Source: Streptomyces sp. NBC_01754 (lineage in GTDB: Bacteria; Actinomycetota; Actinomycetes; Streptomycetales; Streptomycetaceae). From it: a stretch of DNA of 64,000 bases. The stretch lies in contig NZ_CP109132.1 in the NCBI RefSeq assembly GCF_035918015.1, positions 7,626,001 through 7,690,000 of the forward strand, read 5' to 3'. Below, in pieces: positions 30,841 through 38,239 of this stretch (positions are counted from its first letter, which is position 1; the number at the start of each line of letters is the position of its first letter). The position numbers were made by a program, and so were the translations under genes. The notes beneath the pieces were generated by a model. The model did not search any database, had not been told where the DNA came from, and worked only from the letters and a program-made list of their open reading frames with translations.

Positions 30841-31071
30841 ATGGGACGCAAGTCGGCTGGACTCGTCGGGATCGTCGCCGCCCTCGCCTTCGGCCTGGGG
30901 GTCGGGGCCGAAGCGGGCCACGTGCAGATCCAGCCGGCCGACGTCCACGTGGTCGCCGACGACCAGGGTCCGACGTCCATCGGCAAGGGCGGTGTCGTTC
31001 CGGCGGGTGTGACCGACGACCAGGGTCCGACGGCCATCGGCGAGGGCGGCGTCACCGTCCTCGCCGTCTGA
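30841..31071 (+). CDS. Small secreted protein with internal DDQGPT repeat, 76 aa
   Basis: The protein begins with a basic, hydrophobic signal peptide (MGRKSAGLVGIVAALAFGLG, with AEA as a likely cleavage site near residue 25). The mature part of about 50 residues contains DDQGPTSIGKGGV and DDQGPTAIGEGGV, two 13-residue units about 20 residues apart. AAAGGGGACAGG precedes the ATG. It converges on the AfsR-like gene. Function is unknown. In size, repeat content and neighbourhood it recalls AfsS, the small target of AfsR, but the repeat sequence differs and AfsS is not secreted. Confidence 0.75.
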   Translation: MGRKSAGLVGIVAALAFGLGVGAEAGHVQIQPADVHVVADDQGPTSIGKGGVVPAGVTDDQGPTAIGEGGVTVLAV

Positions 31072-31098
31072 ACTCCTTCCCCTCCGGCACAGATGACC

Positions 31099-31139
31099 GT
31101 GTCCCGCTCCACGTCCTGTCAGGACCCGGAGCGGGACAC
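31099..31139. terminator. Bidirectional terminator between small secreted protein and AfsR-like gene
   Basis: GTGTCCCGCTCC (31099-31110) and GGAGCGGGACAC (31128-31139) form a perfect 12-bp stem. A small GTCCT/AGGAC hairpin sits within its loop. It sits between convergent genes. Confidence 0.75.
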
Positions 31140-31159
31140 CGCCGTCCGCGGGGCCGCGG

Positions 31160-34100
31160 TCAGCTGCGCCGCCGGTCCGCGGGGACGCCCATCTGGCCGA
31201 AGAGCTCCTCGGCCAAGTGCTCGTTACGGGCCGCGTCCTCGGTGAGGCCGAGAGCGGCCTGGACCCGGGCCATACCGGAGAGGGCGTAGGCGACCTCGAT
31301 ACGGAAGTCCAGGGAACGGGCCGCCTCGTGGGCCCGCTCGTGGAGGCGGAGGGCGGCCTCGTACTCCTTGCGTTTGAACAGATAACGGCCGACCGTGTTC
31401 TCGACCTTGGCCCTGCGCAGCAGAGAAACGTTTGGTCCTATGGTTTCGATGGCGCGATCCGCGTAATGCGCGGCCTGCTCGGGCCGGCCGAGTCGCTGGG
31501 TCACCTCCGCCAGGAGAGCGAGCGCGAGCGCCACCTGTCCCGGGTCGCTGCTCTCGGTGCACAGCTCGCGCGCCTGGCTGAGACAGAGGTCCGCGGCCTC
31601 GTCGTCACCGAGGCATGCGTGGGCGAAGGCCAGATCTGTCAGGGCGACCAACTTGTTCTTGTGCCGGCCCAGTTCGTCACAGAGGCTGATCGCGCGACGG
31701 GCCGCCGACGCGGCCTCCTCGTGCCGGCCCCACTGTTCGTAGAGCGTGCTCAGGAGAGTCAGGCTCTCGGCCTCGGCCCGGCTGGCGCCCAGCTCGCGCT
31801 GGAGCGCGATGGCCTTCTCCAGATGGGACAGCGCCCGCGGGAACCGGCCCAGCAGACTGTTGAGCTGGCCGAGGGTGCTCTCGCTGTGGGCCAGCGTCTG
31901 CACATCGCCGAGGCGTTCGGCGACCTCCCGGCCCTCCGTGGCGCCCTCAATGCCCTCGGCGAAGCGGCCCAGCTTCCAGCAGGCGACGCCCAGGTTGGAC
32001 AGGCTGATACCGAGCAGCGGTAATACGCCCAGGCGACGCGCGGCGGCCACCGCCACGAGACCGATCGAACGGAACTCCTCCAACTGGCCGCGCGAACTGA
32101 GCTGGAAGGCCAGGTTGCGGGCGAGGAACACCGTGTGGCGGTCGTGTCCGGCACGGTCCGCCAGGCCGACCGCGCCGAGCAGCGACCCCTGCTCCCGCGC
32201 GAACCACTGTTCGGCCTGCCCGCTGTCCGCGAACCAGGGCAGCCGGGACGCCCACGCCTCGGCGTCGTCCACCTCCGCCACCTCGGTGGGCAGAGGGCGC
32301 CGGCCCGGGAACATCACCTGGCAGGCCGACTCCGTCGCCGCGAGGTAGTAGTCGAGGAGCCTGCGGGTCGACGCGGCGTCGTCGCCGTCCGTCGCCGGAG
32401 CCCGCAGGCTCTGCGCGAAGCTGCGGACCAGGTCGTGAAAGGTGTAGAGACCGATCTCCGGCTGCTGGAGCAGATGCACGTCCAGGAGAAGCTCGAGAAT
32501 GCCCTCGGCGTCCATCGGATCCGCGTCGAGGAGAGCGGCGGCCGCGTGCACGTCGAGGTCGCCGCCGGGGTGCAGGGCCACACTGCGAAACGCCGTCCGG
32601 CAGTCCTGCGGCAGTGCCTGGTACGACAGCCGCAGGGTGGCGGCGACGCTGCGCTGGCCCGAGCTCAGCTCGTCCAGCCTGCGCGTCTCGTCGCGCAGCC
32701 GGTCCGCCAGGTACCGCAGTGTCCACCGGGGCCGGTTGCGCAGCCGGGCCGTGGCGATGCGCAAGGCCAGCGGCAAGTGCCCGCAGAGCCGGGCCAGTTC
32801 GGCGGCCGACTCGGGCTCGGCCGCGTACCGCTGCTCGCCCAGGGTCTCGGCGATCAGCGCCGCGCACTCCGTCGGCGACATCACGTCGACCGAAATCCAC
32901 TGCGCCGAGTCGAGGTCCACCAGCCGCGCCCGGCTGGTCACCAGCACCAGGCAGCCGGGCGACGTCGGCAGCAGCGGCCGGACGCCGTCCGCGTCCGCCG
33001 CGTTGTCGAGGAGCAGCAGCAGCCTCTTCCCCGCGACGGTCGACCGCCACAGCGCCGTACGGCCTGCGGCGTCCTCGGGGATACGCGCGCCCGGCACACC
33101 CAGCGCGCGCAGCAGGCTGTCGAGCGCACCGCTCGCGGTCACCGGCTGCTCGCCGGGGGTGTATCCGCGCAGGTCGAGGTAGAGCTGGCCGTCGGGGAAG
33201 TCACCGGCCAAGGTGTGTGCCGCGTGCACTGCCAGGGAGGTCTTCCCGCTTCCGCCCATGCCGTCCAGGGCCACAATGCGCGAATGACGCGCGTAGTCCC
33301 GGCCCGCGGAGTCCAGGAGTTCCTGCAGCTCCTCACCGCGTCCGGTGAAGTCCGCCAGGTCGTACGGCAGGGTGCACGGGGCCCCCGGCGCGGCCGGGAC
33401 CGGGCGGGGGAGCGGGGCCGCGTCGGCCGGGGGAGCGGGTGCGGCCAGCTCCGGACTGTCGCGCAGGATTCCCTCGTACACCCTGGTCAGGCGCGGTCCC
33501 GGGTCGACCCCCAGCTCTTCCACCAGGAGTTCACGGACCCGGCTGTACTCCTCCAGTGCCTCGGCCTGGCGTCCCGAACGGTAGAGGGTCAGCATCAGCT
33601 GGGCGCGGAGCGACTCGTGCAGCGGATGGGCCTGCACCAGATCGCGCAGGTCGACGACGAGTTCGGTGGACTCGCCCAGGCCGAGACGCAGTTCGAAGAG
33701 GTGCTCGGCCGCGGCGAGCCGACGCTCCTCGAAGACAGTGGCCGCCGCCTCGATCACGGAACCGCCGGCGCCCGCGAGGATCGGCCCGCGCCACAGCCCG
33801 AGCGCCCGGCGCAGCGCCTCGACCGCCTCGGCCGCACGTCCTTCGGCCGGTGCGTCGCGCGCGGTCCGCACCAGGGAGCCGAACTCCGTCAAGTCGAGCT
33901 GTTCGGTGCCCAGCACCACCCGGTAACCGGGGCCGTCGGTGACGATGACGTCGCTGCCCGAGGGGATGCGCCGCCGGAGATCGGCGACCGCTTTGCGTAC
34001 CTGGTGGGAAGCGGTGGCCGGCGGGTCCTCGGCCCAGGCCGACTCCACGAGACGGCCGATCGGCAGCACCCGCCCGGATTCCAGGAGCAGCGTGCCGAGC

Positions 34101-34207
34101 ACCCGTTCCTGGATCAGTCCTCCCAGCCGCAGCCGCGAACCGCCCGCCCATCCTTCTAACGGACCCAGCACGTTGAAACGCAGCGACCGGACCTCGGAAG
34201 CGGTCAT
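31160..34207 (-). CDS. AfsR-type SARP regulator with NB-ARC and TPR domains
   Basis: This 1015-aa protein has four parts in order: a winged-helix DNA-binding domain (1-100), a bacterial transcriptional activation domain (~105-260), an NB-ARC ATPase (P-loop GMGGSGKTS near 316), and a long TPR-like C-terminus (~690-1000). Length and order match AfsR, the global antibiotic activator (993 aa in S. coelicolor). It is divergent from the XRE/NB-ARC gene and stands at the left edge of the NRPS cluster, so it is the leading candidate activator. GGGGGGAAGG precedes ATG 34207. Its predicted targets are direct heptamer repeats with 11-bp period, which are present in several promoters here. Confidence 0.93.
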   Translation of the reverse strand: MTASEVRSLRFNVLGPLEGWAGGSRLRLGGLIQERVLGTLLLESGRVLPIGRLVESAWAEDPPATASHQVRKAVADLRRRIPSGSDVIVTDGPGYRVVLGTEQLDLTEFGSLVRTARDAPAEGRAAEAVEALRRALGLWRGPILAGAGGSVIEAAATVFEERRLAAAEHLFELRLGLGESTELVVDLRDLVQAHPLHESLRAQLMLTLYRSGRQAEALEEYSRVRELLVEELGVDPGPRLTRVYEGILRDSPELAAPAPPADAAPLPRPVPAAPGAPCTLPYDLADFTGRGEELQELLDSAGRDYARHSRIVALDGMGGSGKTSLAVHAAHTLAGDFPDGQLYLDLRGYTPGEQPVTASGALDSLLRALGVPGARIPEDAAGRTALWRSTVAGKRLLLLLDNAADADGVRPLLPTSPGCLVLVTSRARLVDLDSAQWISVDVMSPTECAALIAETLGEQRYAAEPESAAELARLCGHLPLALRIATARLRNRPRWTLRYLADRLRDETRRLDELSSGQRSVAATLRLSYQALPQDCRTAFRSVALHPGGDLDVHAAAALLDADPMDAEGILELLLDVHLLQQPEIGLYTFHDLVRSFAQSLRAPATDGDDAASTRRLLDYYLAATESACQVMFPGRRPLPTEVAEVDDAEAWASRLPWFADSGQAEQWFAREQGSLLGAVGLADRAGHDRHTVFLARNLAFQLSSRGQLEEFRSIGLVAVAAARRLGVLPLLGISLSNLGVACWKLGRFAEGIEGATEGREVAERLGDVQTLAHSESTLGQLNSLLGRFPRALSHLEKAIALQRELGASRAEAESLTLLSTLYEQWGRHEEAASAARRAISLCDELGRHKNKLVALTDLAFAHACLGDDEAADLCLSQARELCTESSDPGQVALALALLAEVTQRLGRPEQAAHYADRAIETIGPNVSLLRRAKVENTVGRYLFKRKEYEAALRLHERAHEAARSLDFRIEVAYALSGMARVQAALGLTEDAARNEHLAEELFGQMGVPADRRRS

Positions 34208-34265
34208 CGCCTTCCCCCCCAGGTCACTCGTCCGCCCCGACGGCGACGGTGAACACGGATCTTAG

Positions 34266-34311
34266 CCCGTTCCCGTGACGCTCGGGAACGGGCCGGTAGG
34301 GGAACGGTAGG
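34266..34311. promoter_or_regulatory. Divergent promoter region: 10-bp inverted repeat and 11-bp direct repeat
   Basis: CCCGTTCCCG (34266-34275) and CGGGAACGGG (34283-34292) are perfect inverted arms around 7 nt. CGGTAGG occurs at 34294 and 34305, 11 bp apart, and GGGAACGG recurs at 34300. The region lies between the AfsR-like gene and the divergent XRE/NB-ARC gene and probably allows autoregulation. Confidence 0.5.
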
Positions 34312-34394
34312 CACCTCGGTCACTGTGTGCGTCACGAGGCCGACTCCTTCGCGGCCCTCGCACCGAGGCCCCCACGCATCCAAGGAGACTGGTC

Positions 34395-35768
34395 ATGACC
34401 GAGCAGGCGTCGCCGGACGGACTCGCCGAACAACTGCGCGCCGCACGGCAGCGGGCCGGGCTCACCCAGGAGCAGCTGGCCGGTCTGTCGACTGTCAGCG
34501 TGCGGGCCATCAGAGATCTGGAGCAGGGGCGGGTGCGCCACCCGCGCCGCGCGACGCTCAGGCTCCTCGCCGCCGCCATGCACCTGGGCGACGCCCGCCG
34601 CGCCGCTCTGGAGCTCGCCGTGGAAGGCGCCGAGGCCGGCACGGTGATGCGTGAGACGTACGGCGCCGAACTCGCCCCGCCGCCCAAGCCGCTGCGCCGG
34701 CTGGTCGGACGCGCCGAGGAACTGCGGGCGCTGACCGCCCTGCTGTCCGTCGAGCACGAACGGCTGCTCAGCGTGGTGGGTCTGGCCGGGGTCGGCAAGA
34801 CCCGGCTGGCCCAGGAGACGGCCCTGGCACTCCACAGCCGCGACCGGACCCCGGTCGTCTGGGTGGACATGAACGAGGACACGCCCCCGGTGGCCGGCCC
34901 GGCCGTGGTCCGCAGCCTGCGGTCCACCCTGGTGGGCTGGGCCCGCTCGGTGGCCCTCGGCGGCCGCGGCCTGGACGAACTCGCCTCCGTGATAGGCGGC
35001 CGGGCGACCCTCCTGGTGCTCGACGGCCACGACGCCGCACCCCACCTCGCCGCCCCGCTCCTCGAACTGCTCCACGCCTGCGACCGCCTCAAGGTGCTGA
35101 TCACGACGCGGGAGCCGCACCGCACCCCCGGCAACCGGCTGCTGCCGCTCGCCCCGCTCCCCGTGCCCGCCCCGACGCGGACCGACGCCACCGGCGGGCC
35201 CCTGCGGGGCGACTCCCTGACCACTGGGCAGCCGGCCGTCGAGCTGATGCTGTCCTACGTCAGCCACATGCGCCCCGACCTGCTGCCGGGCGATTCCCTG
35301 GTGCGGACTGCCGCCGAACTCAGCCGCGCCCTCGACGGGGTGCCCAGGGCGATGGAGGCCGCGGCCTCCTGGCTCCTGCTGCGCTCACCCGCAGAGCTGC
35401 TCAAGACCGCCCGGACCGCGCCGCTGGACATCGTGGACGACGTCACCGCATCCGGCACCGAGACGGATGACGGACTCGCCGCACAGCTCGGCGCGGCCGT
35501 CGCGGCTCTGGACGACGGCCCGGCCGCCGTGCTGGGAAACCTGAGCCTGCTGGCCGACGGATGGAGCGCCGACGAGGCGGCCGCCGAACTCTTCGCCTCC
35601 CCGGTGGCCGTGGTGCGCGACGTGCACGCCCTGATGTTGCGCGGGCTGGTTCGGCGGCTGCCCGGTGGCGAGGACGGAGCCCCGCGGTTCGGCGTGCTCC
35701 ACCTCGTGCGGCGGCCTGCCGCCGAGCGAGCGCGGCTCCTCGCACGGTCCACGGCCCTGGTGTCCTGA
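34395..35768 (+). CDS. XRE-type HTH regulator fused to a truncated NB-ARC ATPase
   Basis: This 457-aa protein has an N-terminal XRE/HTH_3 domain (about 8-65, LRAARQRAGLTQEQLAGLSTVS) and an NB-ARC-type ATPase with P-loop GLAGVGKTRLAQE (~129) and LITTREPH sensor-like motif. Most family members continue with TPR or LuxR domains; here the chain stops after a winged-helix-like segment. It probably acts as a nucleotide-switched DNA-binding regulator in the NRPS cluster. AAGGAG lies 7 nt before ATG 34395. The carbamoyltransferase gene follows after 94 bp. Confidence 0.88.
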   Translation: MTEQASPDGLAEQLRAARQRAGLTQEQLAGLSTVSVRAIRDLEQGRVRHPRRATLRLLAAAMHLGDARRAALELAVEGAEAGTVMRETYGAELAPPPKPLRRLVGRAEELRALTALLSVEHERLLSVVGLAGVGKTRLAQETALALHSRDRTPVVWVDMNEDTPPVAGPAVVRSLRSTLVGWARSVALGGRGLDELASVIGGRATLLVLDGHDAAPHLAAPLLELLHACDRLKVLITTREPHRTPGNRLLPLAPLPVPAPTRTDATGGPLRGDSLTTGQPAVELMLSYVSHMRPDLLPGDSLVRTAAELSRALDGVPRAMEAAASWLLLRSPAELLKTARTAPLDIVDDVTASGTETDDGLAAQLGAAVAALDDGPAAVLGNLSLLADGWSADEAAAELFASPVAVVRDVHALMLRGLVRRLPGGEDGAPRFGVLHLVRRPAAERARLLARSTALVS

Positions 35769-35862
35769 GGGTCGCACCCTCCCTCCTCCTCCCTCCTCCC
35801 TCCTCTCCTTGTTCTTCTTCCGCCTGTCTCCCCGCCATCTCTCGCAGAAAGGCATGCCCGCC

Positions 35863-36786
35863 ATGCGTAACCTGATCTCGCTCGCCGACCTCACGCCCGA
35901 GCAACTCGCCCGCATCGTCGCCCGCGCCGTCGAGTTCGGCACCGGTGAGGTGTCCGACCGGCCGCTGACCGGACGCCAGGTCGGCATCTACTTCCGCAAG
36001 TCCTCCACCCGCACCCGCACGTCGTTCTGGAGCGGCGCCACCCGGCTCGGTGCCGACGTCATCACCTTCGGTCCCGACGAACTCCAGCTGACCACCGGGG
36101 AGACGGTGGAGGACACCAGCCGCGTCCTGGGCCAGTACCTCGACGCCCTCGTCGTCCGCACCAACGGCGATGTGGCGGAGATGCGCCGCCTCGGCAGCAG
36201 CCCAGACCTCGCGGTCGTCAACGCCCTCAGCCTCGACGAGCATCCCACCCAGGCGATCGCCGACCTGGCCACGCTCACCGAGCGGTTCGGGAACCTCGCC
36301 GGGCGCCACATCCTCGTCGTCGGCGAGGGCAACAGCTCCGGGGCGGCCCTCGCGCTGGCCGGGGCGCTCACCCCCGGACTGCGCGTCACACTGCTGTCGC
36401 CCGAGGGGTACGAGATACCCAAGGACGTCATGGACCTGGTCGACGAGCTGAGCGGCGGACAACACCTGGTGACCCGGGTGACCGACCCGGCCTCGGCCGA
36501 GGGCCCCGTCGACGCCGTCTACACGAGCCGCTGGCAGACCATGGGCGTGCCGAAGGCCGACCCGGACTGGCTCGCGTCCTTCGAGGAGTTCCGCATCGAC
36601 CGGGAATTCCTTGAGCGCTACAGCGGCCCGGACACCGTCTTCCTGCACGACCTGCCGGCCGTCCGCGGCCAGGAGGTCTCCGACGAGGTGCTCGACGGCG
36701 AACGCAGCCTCGCCTGGCGGCAGGCCTTCCACAAGATGACCGCCGCGATGGCGGTCCTGGAGTGGTGCGTGACCGGCGAGCACTGA
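35863..36786 (+). CDS. Ornithine-carbamoyltransferase-like enzyme, cluster-specific
   Basis: This 307-aa member of the aspartate/ornithine carbamoyltransferase family keeps the carbamoyl-phosphate motifs STRTRTSF (~48) and HPTQ (~127). The second-substrate motifs differ from true OTCase: HCLP is HDLP (~262), and the SMG loop reads WQTMG. It probably carbamoylates an unusual amino group, for example a diaminobutyrate or another NRPS building block. VioL and CmnL, in viomycin and capreomycin, are known carbamoyltransferases of this superfamily that act on a beta-amino group. ATG 35863 has AGAAAGG at 10 nt; ATG 35854 lies too close to it. The upstream 60 bp are almost pure pyrimidine on the plus strand. 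Confidence 0.9.
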   Translation: MRNLISLADLTPEQLARIVARAVEFGTGEVSDRPLTGRQVGIYFRKSSTRTRTSFWSGATRLGADVITFGPDELQLTTGETVEDTSRVLGQYLDALVVRTNGDVAEMRRLGSSPDLAVVNALSLDEHPTQAIADLATLTERFGNLAGRHILVVGEGNSSGAALALAGALTPGLRVTLLSPEGYEIPKDVMDLVDELSGGQHLVTRVTDPASAEGPVDAVYTSRWQTMGVPKADPDWLASFEEFRIDREFLERYSGPDTVFLHDLPAVRGQEVSDEVLDGERSLAWRQAFHKMTAAMAVLEWCVTGEH

Positions 36787-36788
36787 GC

Positions 36789-36856
36789 GCACACACCGGG
36801 GCGGCGCCGGTACGACTCATCCGAGCCCGTACCGACGCCGCCCCTGGCGTGTGCGT
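36789..36856. terminator. Long hairpin between carbamoyltransferase and MbtH genes
   Basis: Starting 3 nt after the carbamoyltransferase stop, blocks CGCACAC, GGGGCGGCG and GGTACG pair with CGTACC, CGCCGCCCC and GTGTGCG on the other side, with small internal loops. The convergent MbtH gene ends at 36864, so this is probably a bidirectional terminator. Confidence 0.75.
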
Positions 36857-36863
36857 CCGACGA

Positions 36864-37076
36864 TCAGCCGCCCATCGCCGCGATCACCGAACGGGGCCGC
36901 AAGTCCGCCCAGTTGGCCTCCACGTAATCGGCGCACTCCTGCTTGCTGCCCTCCTCGCGGACCACGTGCCAGCCCTCGGGGCGGCGGATCCGGGCGGGCC
37001 ACAGCGAGTGCTGGCCCTCGTCGTTGGCCAGGACGACGAAACGGCCGTCGGCGTCGTCGAACGGATTGGTAGCCAT
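36864..37076 (-). CDS. MbtH-like protein
   Basis: This 70-aa protein matches the family closely: NPFDDADGRF, NDEGQHSLWP, GWHVV and NWADLRP, with the three conserved Trp residues. MbtH proteins bind adenylation domains and are needed for their folding or activity. It should serve the six A domains of the two NRPSs. AGAGGTG lies about 6 nt before ATG 37076. It is transcribed away from the NRPS operon from its own promoter (37133-37188), which shares its design with the operon promoters. Confidence 0.96.
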   Translation of the reverse strand: MATNPFDDADGRFVVLANDEGQHSLWPARIRRPEGWHVVREEGSKQECADYVEANWADLRPRSVIAAMGG

Positions 37077-37132
37077 GGCTTCACCTCTGTTGGGTCCGGG
37101 GAACGGGGGTCCGGTGCCGCACCGGAATCCCG

Positions 37133-37188
37133 ACGCTACGAGACGCTGCGCGCCGGTTCGGGCAGCCTGTGCGGCAGTTGGGCGGCAA
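37133..37188 (-). promoter_or_regulatory. Activator-type promoter of the MbtH gene
   Basis: On the minus strand TTGCCGC (37188-37182) and CTGCCGC (37177-37171) are 11 bp apart. Exactly 32 nt later comes the -10 candidate TAGCGT (37138-37133). There is no -35 resembling TTGACA, so the promoter probably needs an activator. Confidence 0.6.
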
Positions 37189-37206
37189 CCCGCCGGCCGA
37201 CGCGGG

Positions 37207-37476
37207 TCACACAAGGACGCGCGACACCTCGTGGGCGCGCGTCACGGCGATTCCGGTGGCCACCACGGCGGACCGCACCGAGCCGAGCGCCTCGCGCAGC
37301 AGCTCCGTGCGCCGGTGCGGCTGGTCGGCCAGTTCCGGACGGTCGGCGTCGATCAACTGCATCGCCGCTTCGAGGACGGCGAACTTCGCCTCTCCCAGGG
37401 GCTCGTGGCGATCGGTCTCGGACATGACGTCGAGCAGGGCCGCGGCCAGTTTCGCGGCAGGGGCGATCTGGGACAT
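37207..37476 (-). CDS. Small hypothetical protein, 89 aa
   Basis: ATG 37476 has GAGGAG 8 nt upstream. The product is a mainly helical soluble protein (ALLDVMSETDRHEPLGEAKF, then ELLREALGSVRSAVVA). No known motif is recognised. It is divergent from the glutamate mutase operon and shares its promoter region, so it probably belongs to the cluster. A longer frame upstream lacks coding character. Confidence 0.7.
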   Translation of the reverse strand: MSQIAPAAKLAAALLDVMSETDRHEPLGEAKFAVLEAAMQLIDADRPELADQPHRRTELLREALGSVRSAVVATGIAVTRAHEVSRVLV

Positions 37477-37551
37477 GGGTCCACTCCTCAGGGTGTCTTG
37501 GACGTGTGCTCCCGTATGCCGCTCCGGCCGGGGACGCGGCGGCGGAATCCG

Positions 37552-37652
37552 ACTGTAGGACGGCCCGCGAAAGAGGGAGCCGACCAGCGGCGGCAACTGC
37601 CGCCCGGCTGCCGCCCCGGGCGCCGGTCAGAGGCTCGTGGCGTTCCTACGAT
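37552..37652. promoter_or_regulatory. Divergent promoter pair of the NRPS operon and the 89-aa gene
   Basis: Plus strand: CTGCCGC at 37597 and 37608 (11 bp apart), then 32 nt, then TACGAT (37647-37652). Minus strand: TTGCCGC (37596-37590), then 32 nt, then TACAGT (37557-37552). The two sites abut as a GGCGGCA/TGCCGCC palindrome. Spacing is identical to the MbtH and kinase promoters. Confidence 0.6.
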
Positions 37653-37726
37653 CGATGCCGAAGGGAAGTTCGGAGCGGTCCAGGACCTCCTTCTCCCACT
37701 TGGCACCCCACGATGTGGACGAAGTG

Positions 37727-38239
37727 ATGATGCAGCCTGCGGAAGTGGCGTCCCGAGCTCGATCCGGGCCGCTGGACGTGATGGTCACCGGACTACCGTC
37801 CGATGCCCACACCTGGAATCTCGTGTTCATTCAACTGCTGATCGAAGACCTGGGACACCACGTCGTCAATCTGGGCCCGTGCGTTCCCAGCGACGAGATC
37901 GTGGAGTCCTGCGGGAAGTCCCAGCCCGACCTGCTCGTCGTGAGCAGCGTGAACGGCCACGGCTTCCAGGACGCCGAGGAGCTGATCCGGACGATCCGCT
38001 CACGCTGGGAACTGACCGGCCTGCCCGCGGTCATCGGCGGCAAGCTGGACGTCCTCGGCGCCGAGGGCCGGGCCGGGAACGGGCGCAGGCTCGTCGAGGC
38101 CGGGTTCGACGCGGTGTTCGGGGAAGACCAGGGCCTCAGCGCCTTCGAGGAGTTCGTCGCCGCCCTGGCCGCCCACAGGGGACCGGCCGCCCCGGCCGCC
38201 CTCGCGCCGGCCGCCCCGTGGGAAGGAGCGGCACGGTGA
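37727..38239 (+). CDS. glmS: Glutamate mutase small (sigma) subunit, B12-binding
   Basis: This 170-aa protein has a B12-binding fold with the axial His in SDAHTWN (~26), then VVNLGPCVPSDEI, LVVSSVNGHGFQD and VIGGKLDVLG. This is the layout of the glutamate mutase S subunit (about 137 aa), with an extra Ala/Pro-rich tail of about 25 residues. With the epsilon subunit it converts L-glutamate to L-threo-3-methylaspartate using adenosylcobalamin. The usual DxHxxG reads DxHxxN. ATG 37727 is chosen; ATG 37730 and GTG 37724 are close alternatives. It is the first gene of the NRPS operon and overlaps the next gene as GTGA. Confidence 0.9.
   Translation: MMQPAEVASRARSGPLDVMVTGLPSDAHTWNLVFIQLLIEDLGHHVVNLGPCVPSDEIVESCGKSQPDLLVVSSVNGHGFQDAEELIRTIRSRWELTGLPAVIGGKLDVLGAEGRAGNGRRLVEAGFDAVFGEDQGLSAFEEFVAALAAHRGPAAPAALAPAAPWEGAAR

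Noticed and set aside
30841..31071. Small repeat protein considered as a RiPP precursor
   Set aside because: It has a Sec-type signal peptide and no nearby RiPP modifying enzyme, and the repeat has no Cys, Ser/Thr-rich or leader-core pattern.
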